A DNA stretch of 64,000 nt from the NCBI GenBank assembly GCA_951394405.1, contig OX596334.1, positions 930,001-994,000 on the forward strand, read 5' to 3'. How positions within the stretch are numbered: position 1 is the stretch's first letter; each line of letters opens with the position of its first letter. The notes below the pieces were generated by a model. It was given only the letters and a program-made list of their open reading frames with translations. It made no database searches and was not told the origin of the DNA. This DNA is from Coprinellus micaceus. Lineage: Eukaryota; Basidiomycota; Agaricomycetes; Agaricales; Psathyrellaceae. Positions 22,443 to 31,930 of the stretch are shown here, piece by piece. Position numbers and translations under genes: made by a program.

Positions 22443-23284
22443 ATGCCCATCTTGTCTCGCGAAGTAGTCCTTGCAGTCCGACAGCTCGACGCAGGGAATT
22501 ACCAGGGTCTGGTCAATTACTCGGGTAGCAGGTGCTTGGCCGCCGCGACCACCTGTTGCGTTGGGATGAGTATGATGGAGGGCGCCACTGTAGAAGCTAT
22601 GGCCGAAGCAATGTGCAACGAGATAGTGAGTAATCATCACCCTTCCAAACACAATTCGCCTACTTACTGGAGTTTCCATCACTCGATTTATATGGCGACC
22701 GCCTCTAGGCTGTTGGAAACCTGCTCGTGGGACTTGGGTTCATGGTCCATGGGCATCGACTCCACGCACCCTTATCCCTGAAAGCGCTTACCCCTTTGAT
22801 GGTCGAGGGACGACTTGCCGATTTTGTAAGCTTGAAAACGGCGGTTACCCAGAAGCTGGGGGGTGGTGACGACCTCCTCCATTACTATGCCGGTAACTGG
22901 TGGACCAATTTTTCGACCGCCGCTGCGCCGTTCCCTCAAGAGGCGATCGACATCATAAGATTCTGGAGACAGCAGTATGCATCACTGCCTGTTCCCGCTC
23001 CGCTCCAGCCCCCCGGGCAACTAAACGTCAGCGTACTGTCTGGTATGGAGCTTTTCGAGGCATATGCTGTGGGTGAGGACACCCTGAGGTTGATGGACAA
23101 GGACATCAAAGGGTGCCTGGAGAACATGAGCAACCTCACTGGGAGCATCAAGTCGATCAAGTCTCTGAAAGCAGAGCTCCTTGTTCTCGAAGAGAGGGTG
23201 GTCGCAGAGGTGACGGCTAGGGAAGCAGCGAAGGCACAGGCGGATGGTGCAAGGCGTGCAGTCGAGACTCGCGAGTCGAGTTAG
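22443..23284 (+). CDS. Cargo protein F, downstream of the transposase
   Basis: Two exons (22443-22625 and 22709-23284) joined by an 83-bp GT-AG intron close in frame to 252 residues. The N-terminal part has a small-residue and Cys-rich hydrophobic stretch (RCLAAATTCCVGMSMMEG), followed after the intron by a hydrophobic segment (AVGNLLVGLGFMVHG) that could be membrane-associated. A Trp-rich middle (YAGNWWTNFSTAAAPFPQEA) leads to a C-terminal coiled coil. It begins 57 bp after the transposase stop and is followed 113 bp later by a second gene of similar layout (23397). Function unknown. Confidence 0.6.
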
Positions 23285-23396
23285 TCGGCCGAGAATGTGT
23301 GGCCATGCATTGTGGCTACCTGGCGATCGCCCTGGTTCACCCTTGATTGATGATCGCCGCCATGTACTTGATATAAACACCAGACCGTTCAATCTC

Positions 23397-24094
23397 ATGG
23401 ACTCTATTTCCCCTCCATCCCCCACTGTTCTTGCAAAGATGCCGGCGCCGCTTTGGTCCGGGGTCTATTGGGTTTCATTCATGTCATTTCTGACACAGCG
23501 AAGGGAATCATTTCTTCAATTTCTTGAAGAAGGTCACGTGCGAAGAGATTTCAACCAGGGCTACATTGACCTGTTTTTCAACGAGATGGTAGAGATATCC
23601 TTTTTCGTTGATCCTCTTCGCTTACTTCGCATCATTAGGCCATAGCTTTCAGAGCCCAGGGAATCCATGGATCGCTATGGGCGTTCGACAATACCTTCTA
23701 CAGTCGATCGCTGACTTCGATCTGCATGAAGTTGGGAGCCTACTGCGACACAGACCAGGACATTTGGATAGCACTCACATCGGGCTGCTTTCGCATGTCC
23801 CAGCCTTCGGGCGCGTCGCACGTGGGGGAGTGGTGGCTGCCCTCAAGAGATGTCCCAACGTTCGACTCGGTTGTAGAGGAGTGGGAGGGTTTCATGTTGT
23901 GGACAGCCGGTCAGACGAGGTCTTCCTTGGACAAGGAGATAACAGATGAAGTTACCTCAGCCTTGGAGGTCATTGCCAATCAAGTGGAGAGCGCGATGGA
24001 TGCAGCAATGGCTTCCATCAAACTGACAGAGGGTTCCTTAGATCGCATCAGCGCGACCTCGGTTCGGTGGGATAGGGTCAGCGGTCGAACATAG
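23397..24094 (+). CDS. Cargo protein G
   Basis: Two exons (23397-23588 and 23639-24094) with a 50-bp intron close in frame to 215 residues. The N-terminus is aromatic (SGVYWVSFMSFLTQRRESF). After the intron comes a conserved-looking globular part (GSLWAFDNTFYSRSLTSICM, GEWWLPSRDVPTFDSVVEEW) and a helical C-terminus. Its length and its hydrophobic-then-helical order resemble the preceding gene, but I cannot show homology. It converges on the dioxygenase gene with only 58 bp between stop codons. Confidence 0.6.
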
Positions 24095-24152
24095 CGGCCA
24101 TTTTCGTTGCTCTGCATCCATGTACCTATCATTTGTATTTTGGCTACGGGGT

Positions 24153-25531
24153 CTACTTGGGCGAATCTAATCGACAGTCTGTGGGGAGCCTAATCTGGAG
24201 CGCGTCGGTCAGATCGTTGACGCGGGGAGGCGGAAGCTCTGCACAGTGTGGGAGGACACCGTATCCAATGTTTGGTCGAAAAAAGCTTGCGATACAGACT
24301 CTATCCCCATCCGCCTCCGATACTCCATGCTGTACTAAATGTCCTGGAATGAGGACGACGGTCGAGGGGTTGTAAACAAGATGCGAGCCGAAGAGTGGAA
24401 CATCAAATCTGCAGTTCGTGTATCGGCCAAAGGTGGCGAGCAAATTGAGGAGCATTTTCCCTCCCCTGGTATCCCGGTGGAGCGGCGTCTCTCGGTTCGA
24501 GATCAGGGCGAATGCGGTGAAGGGACTGGACCAATCTTCGAAGAGCCGTTCGAAATGTCGTGGTTGCTGAACTTCAATCCGGCCCTCCCGAATCTCCTTT
24601 AGGACCTGGGTTTGGAGATCATAAAGGTGGGGATGGACAAGGGAGAGAATGACGCCAATCAAGGCGTTGGTATCGCACTCGGACGCAATAAATTCTGGGC
24701 CACCGCCGAAGGGACGCAGCCCAGCAGAGGGTGCAGGTGGTTTGTGGTTGTGGGGCTTAGGAAGATATTAACGTCAGTGGCAAGCTAAATAATATCACAA
24801 AGCGAACTCACTCCCCAGCCTTGATTATACCAGCAAATGCTCATTACGACATTCCCGGGTGTTAACACACTATCGGGGAGCGGACGAAACACGGTGTCAT
24901 CGTTTCGCCAATTGTTTCTCCTACCCCTCCTTAGCCTCCGTTTGGTCCCGCTCTCAACAAGCACGGACTTAGGAGCGCGTGATAACGCCTTGACCGATTC
25001 GTAGACATGTTCCTATGTATGCCATTCATTATAGGTCCGATCTACCAGAAATTTGGGTACTCACCGATCGCTCTTGGGTAAACATATTTGGGAAGAACCA
25101 CCCTACAACGCGTTCGCCCATATCAACAAACGCCGTTGGTTTGGTCAGGAGCCTGAGCGCCCCTTGTTCCATGTTCTCCGGGAAAGGCCCCGGGAAGCGG
25201 GATCGCAAGACCTCGTCCTTGTTTTTTGGGGTAGACTCTAGGACCCTTTGAATGTCTTCGATTCAGAATGGAAGCCTGACTATAGAAAATAGTGATTTGT
25301 CAGCGTGAGACGACCGACACGGGCCCAGGAGTTCTTACCCTGGTTCTGCAATGCTTGGTGAAAACGGTCCACAATTATTTCCAGTTCGATTTGCATGGCT
25401 GGGGGCACATTGATGGGCACAGGGGCAACGGGGCCACCCATTCGCTCACATAGAAACTCCTTGGCGTGCTTGGAGTACAACTCGGTTCGCTGAAGTCCAG
25501 GAGGGAGAGTCATTGTCGCGCGATTCGACAT
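24153..25531 (-). CDS. TET/JBP-type 2-oxoglutarate/Fe(II) dioxygenase
   Basis: Four exons (25339-25531, 25065-25255, 24812-25012, 24153-24755) close exactly to 395 residues with GT-AG introns. The C-terminal exon carries the double-stranded beta-helix signature: the iron-binding HxD as LHRDTRGG (His about 288, Asp about 290), the distal His in LVQHGVSEADGD (about 338) and the 2-oxoglutarate-binding Arg about nine residues later (DRVCIASFFRP, Arg about 347). This arrangement, with a Gly-Gly after HxD and the His-Gly-V pattern, matches the fungal TET/JBP group known to travel with KDZ transposons. Members oxidise 5-methylcytosine in DNA or related bases in the nucleus. All metal and cosubstrate residues are present, so activity is plausible. 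The acceptor of exon 2 (CGAAG) is weak but is the only one that keeps frame. Confidence 0.85.
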
Positions 25532-25905
25532 TGGAAGCGGGATGTAACGGCACAAGGTTGAATGAACAATAACGCCACATATTCATTCTGCCCATGTTGT
25601 CGCGTGGTTGGTGAGTCACGCGGACAACCAAGGAAATGCGACCCAGCGAGCCAGCGGTTGTAGTGCCGCTCGTTATGCGGACAGACCAACCAGGCGCACG
25701 AAGAGTTGTACTACGAAGGCTATGGGACTACTTCTGGTGATGTACATAGGTTGCAATACATGGCACAAATACATATTGCATCCGACATTCGGTCGCGCAC
25801 CGGTGCACGCGATTGACGGCCGCGCGAAAGTCACTCGGGGAATGCCTTTTGTGGAAGGCAAGTGCGGAATACCCGACACATGTCAGCAGCACCTCTCAAT
25901 TAACC
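25532..25905. other. Right-end non-coding DNA of the element
   Basis: No gene is supported here; short frames on both strands lack coding character. This is the upstream region of the dioxygenase gene and the approach to the right subterminal repeats. Confidence 0.4.
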
Positions 25906-26049
25906 CATGTTAGTTGAGTCATTGGTTTTCTCAACTGAGCTATGCGGTAATCAAGGTCTCACTTGAGCCATGGGGTCTAGTGCATCACAGATATGCTCAG
26001 TTGAGCACAAGTGATCAATATTGTTGGTCATTAAGGGTCCTCAATTGGG
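25906..26049. repeat. Right subterminal palindrome cluster (CTCARYTGAG)
   Basis: CTCAACTGAG (25930), CTCACTTGAG (25958), CTCAGTTGAG (25996) and CTCAATTGGG (26040) lie within about 180 bp of the right end, with TTGAGTC words between. The set mirrors the left cluster at 1527-1655. Confidence 0.7.
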
Positions 26050-26083
26050 TCAAGGCCCATGGAGATTCAAGCTGAATGCCCTG

Positions 26084-26091
26084 CACAACCC
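26084..26091 (+). repeat. Right target-site duplication CACAACCC
   Basis: Second copy of the 8-bp duplication, at the point where host coding sequence resumes; partner at 1484-1491. Confidence 0.8.
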
Positions 26092-28361
26092 GGCTCAATA
26101 CCGCTCGGGAATGGTTCTTCGTATTTTTTGGCGCCCTGTCCTACCTCATAGCTACGCTCAAGCTCGGCCCCGACCACTCCGGCATCAAAAGTGAAGAATG
26201 GTTGCCCATCCTACATTCCGCAGGCATTTCCCCTACATTCGTCGATGGAATTCACAAGTCCTTGGTGTATGAAGTCAACCAAGACCAAGTCCGCTGGTCT
26301 GGTGTCACTCTCGATCTTCTCAACCCACCGAAGGGCCAGCCGGACCCGAACTGGTTCATAATGATGGGGGTTCCTGTCTGGTATCGTTGTGGTAGCAGAG
26401 AAGAGGTCCGGGACTTTCTCAAGAAATGGAGCCCTCCAAGACATTTGCTAGGACAAGGTCTATCAACGATCCTCCCATCGCCCTCCACCTCCAAGGGACC
26501 TGTCAGTACACAAGCGTCTCCGCCTACCCTCACCCAAGAACTTGACCCCCCACCTCCAAACCCTTCTGCTGGTCTTGAATGGCCAACCCAGATGTCCCCT
26601 ACCAGTCCGTCTTCCCCTCCCAATGACGACAACGACGATCTCCCTTCAGCGCCATGTCCCAAAGGATCAACCAACGGCCCCATTGCTGGTGAGAAAGATC
26701 CAGAATGGGTGGAATTCTTCGCCACTCGGGAACAAGCCCATCTGAAGATGTTGAAGACTGAAACTCCAAAAGCTCGACAAGTGAGGGAGAACCGTACTCG
26801 GGAGCCCGCGACTACATCGGCGAAGGTGTTTGAATGGCTCGAGTCCGACAAAGAAGGCATTTTGTGGGAGCGAATACCCGTTCTTGTGAAATCCAGGGTT
26901 GACACCCTCGAAGATTACGGCATTGGGCAGAAACATTATGATCCCTTCTTCAATGAGTGGGATTGCTGTTCACAATGGGGGGACGACAACTACAACGATT
27001 GGTATGAAGACGAGGGATACATACATGCCCCCCCAATACCAGGTGGTTCAACCGCTCTTCACTGCACCAATAAGCAACGATCTCCTGCGCCCGTATCACA
27101 GACCGAAGGTGACCTCCCAACCGACATCTTCCTTGACCCCGAGGCAGCTCCCAAAAGTCTATTAAACGCGGCAGATGTAACTCTCAAAGACTTCTTCGGG
27201 TTTATTTACCCTGTACCTGGTCCCAAACCTCCCCCAAGTGTACCGTCCGACAAGGAGAAGGCGTTCTTCCTATGAATCCTAGGGCTCGAGTCAAGTAAGT
27301 GGTCTACCAATCACGACTACTTCACTAGCGGCCATTTCTTCGCCACGCAAGCCTTCGTCAAATCACTGTGGAGTCGTCAAATTCCGTCACCAGGTGTCTG
27401 GGATCTCAGGGAGGACTGTGTGCGTCCCATGGCACTCACTTCGAGGGCACGCAGCGTGGGGCTGGTACCGCTGCAGGAGGCAGACAAGATGGACCCTTAC
27501 AACTCAATCAAGCAGTACTATGTTTTCACCGAAACAACCAAGCATTCGTGGAGGCTCGCTGTCACCTCCGCCTCTGCGGTGTTCGTGGTTTCCCGCCGGC
27601 CAGCCAACGAGGACATAACAGACATTGCACTACTCCTATCTATCTATGGCATCCCCTTCCGTGCCTTCTTCCTGTTGAATTCTATCATGAATGGACCGCC
27701 GAGCATCAACAGCCTCTCCCACTTGATTCCACAATGACTGTTCGGCCACAAATTTACCAAAGCTGACTACAATGCGTACGTGCACATGCGAACACTTCTT
27801 CTCGGTCAATCACATATGCAAGCTGCCATCAAGCGAGGCGGAATCATTTGGCGCCTGGCTGTGGGTACACTGGGCACATCACGAGCCTCCCTTCCCCCTT
27901 CACTCTGGGGCTCAACACATAGCTTTGAGCTTGATGGTGTTCAATACGCAGATTCTGTCCTGACAACGATGGAGATGGACCTCATTTGCGGCGCCTACAA
28001 ATGTGTTTCTGGTAAGCTCTTCATGACAGATTCTCTTCCTCTGTTCTAATCGTCTAAATCAGCGGACGGCAAGCAGCGAGCCCTCAAATCTTGGTGGCCC
28101 TTGGCTCGATACTACAAGAAGGAAGAGTGTGGTGAGAATTATGGTCGATGGACCGCACGTCGTGAAGTCTGGTACGCGAAGAGACTAGTGGTAATCGAGA
28201 GCGGTGACGATGGTGTCCAGCCGCTGAGCTATACGGACTGGAAGAGCAGTCAACATGGACCCACAACTATTCGTTCCTTGCATGCATACACCGAGTGCAT
28301 GTCCTATCAGACCTTTGAATCATACTGCCTCAATAGACGTGATTCGGAGGATCCGTCATAG
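26084..28361 (+). pseudogene. 3' half of the split host gene, with two in-frame TGA codons
   Basis: The frame continues from the left half (999-1491) through REWFFVFFGALSYLIA, a Pro/Ser-rich linker and EWVEFFATREQAHLKMLKT. TGA at 27273-27275 interrupts it, but the same frame carries on with SKWSTNHDYFTSGHFFATQA and VWDLREDCVRPMALTSRA. A second TGA at 27735-27737 interrupts again, and the frame continues FTKADYNAYVHMRTLL. A 51-bp intron (28012-28062) joins to a last exon ending at 28361 (SWWPLARYYKKEECGENYGRW). Both TGA codons could come from CGA by one C-to-T change at a CpG. The ATG at 26076 belongs to the transposon end, so an N-terminally truncated transcript is possible. The protein family is a common Agaricomycete orphan of unknown function (from memory). 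Confidence 0.7.
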
Positions 28362-28484
28362 ATTATCGTAGTATATATCACACATTCATTGTAGTAGATA
28401 TAGTATCATTGTAATTTCCTTCCTTCCGCTGTTGCCATACGTCAAGGAACCCGTCCCCCGAATCCGAATCATATGATTGGGGCG

Positions 28485-28566
28485 GGCTGACCACGTTGTT
28501 CGCTGCCACGCGCTGACCACGCGCTGGCTGACCACATTGTTCGCTGCCACGTGCTGACCACGTGCT
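28485..28566 (+). repeat. Tandem 41-bp duplication differing only at CpG sites
   Basis: Two adjacent 41-bp units start GGCTGACCAC. They differ at three positions, and each is a CpG in the first unit that reads CpA or TpG in the second (CACGTT/CACATT, CACGCG/CACGTG twice). Confidence 0.8.
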
Positions 28567-29040
28567 GGCTGACCCACTGACTGCTGACGCAAGCATCTCC
28601 GCTTTACATCAGGAAAAACCATATTTTCCCAGGTGAGCCCTGGGAATCCCTGGGAATTCACTGGGTGTCCCTGGGCTCCCCAGGGCAGCCAGGGCATCAG
28701 AGCTCCTGGGAAGCTCTCAGGGCAAAGTCTTCATCTGGTCCAGATCCTGGGACACCCTGGGGGGCTCTCAGGGACTCTCAGGGGGCTCTGGGGGGCACAG
28801 AGCATTGCATAAAATTCACTTCTTTCTCAACATTTTTGTATATGGCGCTTAACACACTGGTGTAGATGGCAAAAAAGTCATATTGGATTATCTAGACTAA
28901 TATACAGTGTTGGTACAAGCTACAAAAATAACTAATATACATAAAGGCTGTTCTAAATAAACATAAGAGGGCTGGTAGGCGTAGTAGGGCAGGGGGGATG
29001 GTAGATTGACAAAGGGTGATGAGCTGGCAGGGGCAAGGGG

Positions 29041-29130
29041 CAAAGGGATGGGCTGGCAGGGGGAAAGGGGCAAAGGGATGGGCTGGCAGGGGGAAAGGGG
29101 CAAAGAGATGAGCTGGCAGGGGTGATGAGC
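29041..29130 (+). repeat. Purine-rich 30-bp minisatellite
   Basis: The unit CAAAGGGATGGGCTGGCAGG plus ten more purine-rich bases occurs twice exactly (29041-29070, 29071-29100) and then degenerates. GAGCTGGCAG variants extend over about 29000-29250. Confidence 0.75.
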
Positions 29131-29434
29131 TGGCAAGGGTGACAGGGGGGCTTACTGGTGCTGGTGAGCTGGCAGAAATGGTGGGCTAAGGGCAATGGTG
29201 AGCCTAAAGAGGCAGTGAGCTGGCAGTGAGCTGGCAGGAATGAGCATACTCACCATTGACCAATGTCTCCTGTATACCCTCTCACTTGAACCAGAAGAAA
29301 AGATAGAGTCTAGGAGGAGAGAGGATGGGGCAGGGGCATAGTGAGAGGAGGAAAGCAAGGGCAGGAGCGACTTAGAGTCCTGGAGTCACACCAAGCTCAG
29401 GAGGATCACATGATTGTGGAATGTTGAATGCATC

Positions 29435-29512
29435 GAACGAGATAAGGCCCTACTGTGGGAGATCTTGAATCCATGGATTTGAGATCTCCCACAGTAGGGC
29501 CTTATCTCGTTC
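29435..29512. repeat. 78-bp near-perfect palindrome
   Basis: Perfect 31-bp arms (29435-29465 and 29482-29512, starting GAACGAGATAAGG) surround a 16-base spacer that itself contains the palindrome AATCCATGGATT. The whole can fold into one long hairpin. No target duplication is visible. Confidence 0.9.
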
Positions 29513-29615
29513 AGTCACATGTTCAGCAGCAATCTTGATCAAATGAGTTCAAGATCTCAACTGGGCTAGAAACGACTAAGTCTTGAGTGAAATAAATAGA
29601 ATACTGGTAGCTCAC

Positions 29616-29862
29616 CGAGTTTTCATCCGTTTTGAATGTTCTTGGGCTCGTTTTGAACGCTAAAAGAAGCCGAGTTACTTTCCGCGCCCATATGCGCGCC
29701 TACGCAGTCCCAAACGCGGCGAGTTCTGAACAGCCTCGGCCACCACTTCAGGGCCTGCTAGATCTGGGGGTGGGTTAGGTGAAGATATGGGCACTGATAA
29801 ATGTTCGCCCACCTTTAGCGTTTAGAACGAAGCCAATATTATCCAAAACGGATGAAAACTCG
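29616..29862. mobile_element. 247-bp inverted-repeat (MITE-like) element
   Basis: The ends begin CGAGTTTTCATCCGTTTTG in both orientations, with imperfect similarity extending to about 50 bp and finishing in AACGCTAAA. No coding capacity. A diverged relative of the arm follows at about 29912-29955. No clear target duplication. Confidence 0.55.
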
Positions 29863-30372
29863 TTAGAGTGCAGGTGATTTACCGAATTTCTGCATAACTC
29901 AATCAAATCTTGACCGATTTGAGCGTTCTAAAGCTCGTTTGCAGCGGAACGCCCACTGGTTCAAGGATAAGGTATGCTGCTGGTACCACTATTAGGGGCT
30001 ATTGGTGGCAGTCACTATTCCCAGAGCCATACCACTCAGAACCTTCTCCGCGCAGTGTGTAGGCCCATAGCATGTTGTCAATCCACATCATATAGTCATC
30101 TTTATGGCATTAATGAATCTAATTACTGGTAGAAAGTCGTGTGTATGGTATTATTGGTCAATATACACCAATCAGAACAAGGTATATTATCAGAGTCAGT
30201 CAATTGCCAGAACAGCTCAGGGATGCCCTGGGATGCCCTGAGGGAAGATATCAAACTCTCAGGATCTCACAGGAAGTGCCAGCGCATCACTGAGCAGCCT
30301 GGCAACGTCAGAGTTCTCAGAGCTGTCAAGACTCATCAGCACTTCCGGGGATCAAAATGGTTTTTCCTGATG

Positions 30373-30770
30373 TAGCTGGGCATTCGGCTGAACCCTAGTC
30401 TTTATCCAGTCTTAATCCTGACCCATGATAAGCCTCGTGTGCGCACCGGGGATAGTCAATGCATTCGAACAAAGGTAAGCATCTTTTGCTTGTTATATTC
30501 CGACTTAAATCTGACTATGGATACAACCTTTATAACACGACGGGAACAAGTTAATGCTGGCACCGGATTAAAGTCTTTTCGTTGACATGATTCCGGTCGT
30601 CCATATCAGGAAGCATAAGTCTCAAGTAGCAAGCCTGATCCTGGACGCAGCCTTGGTGGGGACAATTCAAAAATGCAAAACGGCCATTAGGTATGTAACA
30701 TGTTTGTGATAATTGATTGTTTACAAATGCTATCCGGGCGGGAGATTCTATGGAGCGTCCTTTGTGTCAT
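30373..30770. other. Intergenic DNA, nothing recognised
   Basis: Between two repeat elements. I see no gene or clear repeat structure. Confidence 0.35.
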
Positions 30771-30779
30771 AAATGATTT

Positions 30780-31870
30780 TTGGTGAGATTCACACATGCC
30801 CCGGAATTGGGAGTGAAATTCGTATAGGTCAGTAGGCGGGACATAGAATTCATACATTTTAGGTGGAACGGGTAAAATTCGGACATGTTCAAGCAGTCCA
30901 ATATATTCAGGCATGCTCATAGGAGGTACCTGCTCGAATTCGTAGATGCTGGGGACTTAGCACAAAATGGGACTCCACCTCCAAAAGAGGCAGCGGAGCC
31001 CCTGTCATAGACGCCCCCTAAGCGCCCAAGCGAGGAAGCGGGTGTAGAATAACCTGGTGGTACACTTCCTGGGCAAGAGAAGGGCTCCCCATATTCTTTT
31101 GAGTCTAGAAGATGACCTCCCACCGTGCCTGGGGTATACCTGAACCGAAGTATGGGTGAGGCAGGAAGCTGAGGAACATTGAATAAAAAAGATCGACGGA
31201 ACCGCGGGATCTCTGGTGAGCGCGGTATACAAGGAAGTAGCGGGTGCAAGGTAGATAACTCTGCGGCTAATCTGCCCGCCAAATCCATGGTGATTTGATG
31301 GTGAGGTAGTACTTGCAGTCTAGTCTTGATCTGGTCTACAGTGGTAGGGGGAAGGGTAGCTGAGATAGGTCTCGTCATTACTAGAGGTTGAATAGATAGG
31401 ATCTGTCCAGCGACATTACATTTACACCTAAGAACGCAGGGAAGCGGTGGGGTCGTGAATGGCCGACCTGTTGCCTCACGTTTGATCGAGCCTACTGGTA
31501 GTCTTGACATTAGCCGCCTTGGCCTCGGTCCTCGTGAGTCAGCCCAGAAAGCGAGGACTGGCCACGGGCCAACCCCATAGATTGTTAGCTTGAAAAGAGT
31601 GGTAAACACCCTCTGGAATCTCAAGCATGGGTTGGGGCTCTGGAGCAGGGGGACGTGTCGAACACCCACTAAGAATCAAGATGACATATGCGGGTTTTGC
31701 GCCCGCCCCCACAACATGACGGAGGTGCGCACCAGAAACCCACATGTATGAATTTGAACCCAACCCACCCAACATGCATGAATCCGGGGACAAAGTGTGT
31801 GGAGCATGTACGAATTTCGAGTAGCGCACGGCACTGGACATGTCTAATTTTTGCTTCAAATGGGTTCGCA
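30780..31870. mobile_element. Putative non-autonomous element with opposed subterminal repeats
   Basis: On the left, six spaced variants of AATTCGTACATG occur between 30785 and 30960, about 30 bp apart. On the right, four inverted variants (CATGTATGAATT, CATGCATGAATC, CATGTACGAATT, CATGTCTAATTT) occur between 31743 and 31852. The middle holds a 250-codon minus-strand open frame (30917-31669) with no recognisable domain. The exact ends and target duplication could not be fixed. The mirrored repeat layout is the main evidence. Confidence 0.45.
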
Positions 31871-31930
31871 TTTTTGGCACACTATATGCGCCATAAGATT
31901 CCCCCCCTTGCCTGTAGTGTTACGGGATAG

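Larger units (their letters stand above)
1492..26083 (+). mobile_element. Giant 24.6 kb KDZ-family DNA transposon with TET/JBP and coiled-coil cargo
   Basis: The boundaries come from the split host gene. CACAACCC stands at 1484-1491 and again at 26084-26091, in the same codon phase, and joining the two flanks restores one reading frame. KDZ (Kyakuja-Dileera-Zisupton) transposons are known for 8-bp target duplications and, in fungi, for carrying TET/JBP dioxygenase genes; both are present here. No clear terminal inverted repeat is seen, but both ends carry clusters of CTCARYTGAG palindromes. The interior has about thirteen genes in compact order with short intergenic spaces, several with their own TATA boxes. 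Two hAT-like elements have inserted since, at 8441 and 11242, with a third nested inside the latter. All coding genes inside look open, so the element may be young or still active. The duplication and the frame are seen directly; mobility is inferred. Confidence 0.85.
28607..30372. mobile_element. 1.77-kb TA-flanked inverted-repeat element
   Basis: The ends are CATCAGGAAAAACCAT and its exact inverse, each flanked by TA (28605-28606 and 30373-30374). Subterminal zones are full of CCCTGGGA/TCTCAGGG words in both orientations. No transposase is visible. A TA flank suggests a Tc1/mariner-like element, though I cannot exclude another class. It contains a 30-bp minisatellite, a 78-bp palindrome and a smaller inverted-repeat element. 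CpG is scarce in its left part. Confidence 0.6.

Noticed and set aside
1455..26083. CAGGGCAT at 1455-1462 and its inverse ATGCCCTG at 26076-26083 as a terminal inverted repeat
   Set aside because: The left copy lies in host coding sequence 29 bp outside the target duplication, so the match is best treated as chance.
26076..27275. A free-standing 399-residue gene starting at ATG 26076
   Set aside because: The ATG lies in the last bases of the transposon; the frame is the continuation of the gene starting at 999 and carries on after the TGA.
29435..29512. Bidirectional rho-independent terminator
   Set aside because: It lies in eukaryotic repeat DNA with no flanking genes or T-tract; a palindromic repeat is the simpler reading.
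30917..31669. A 250-residue minus-strand gene
   Set aside because: No domain, no splice support, and it sits between opposed subterminal repeats of a putative element.
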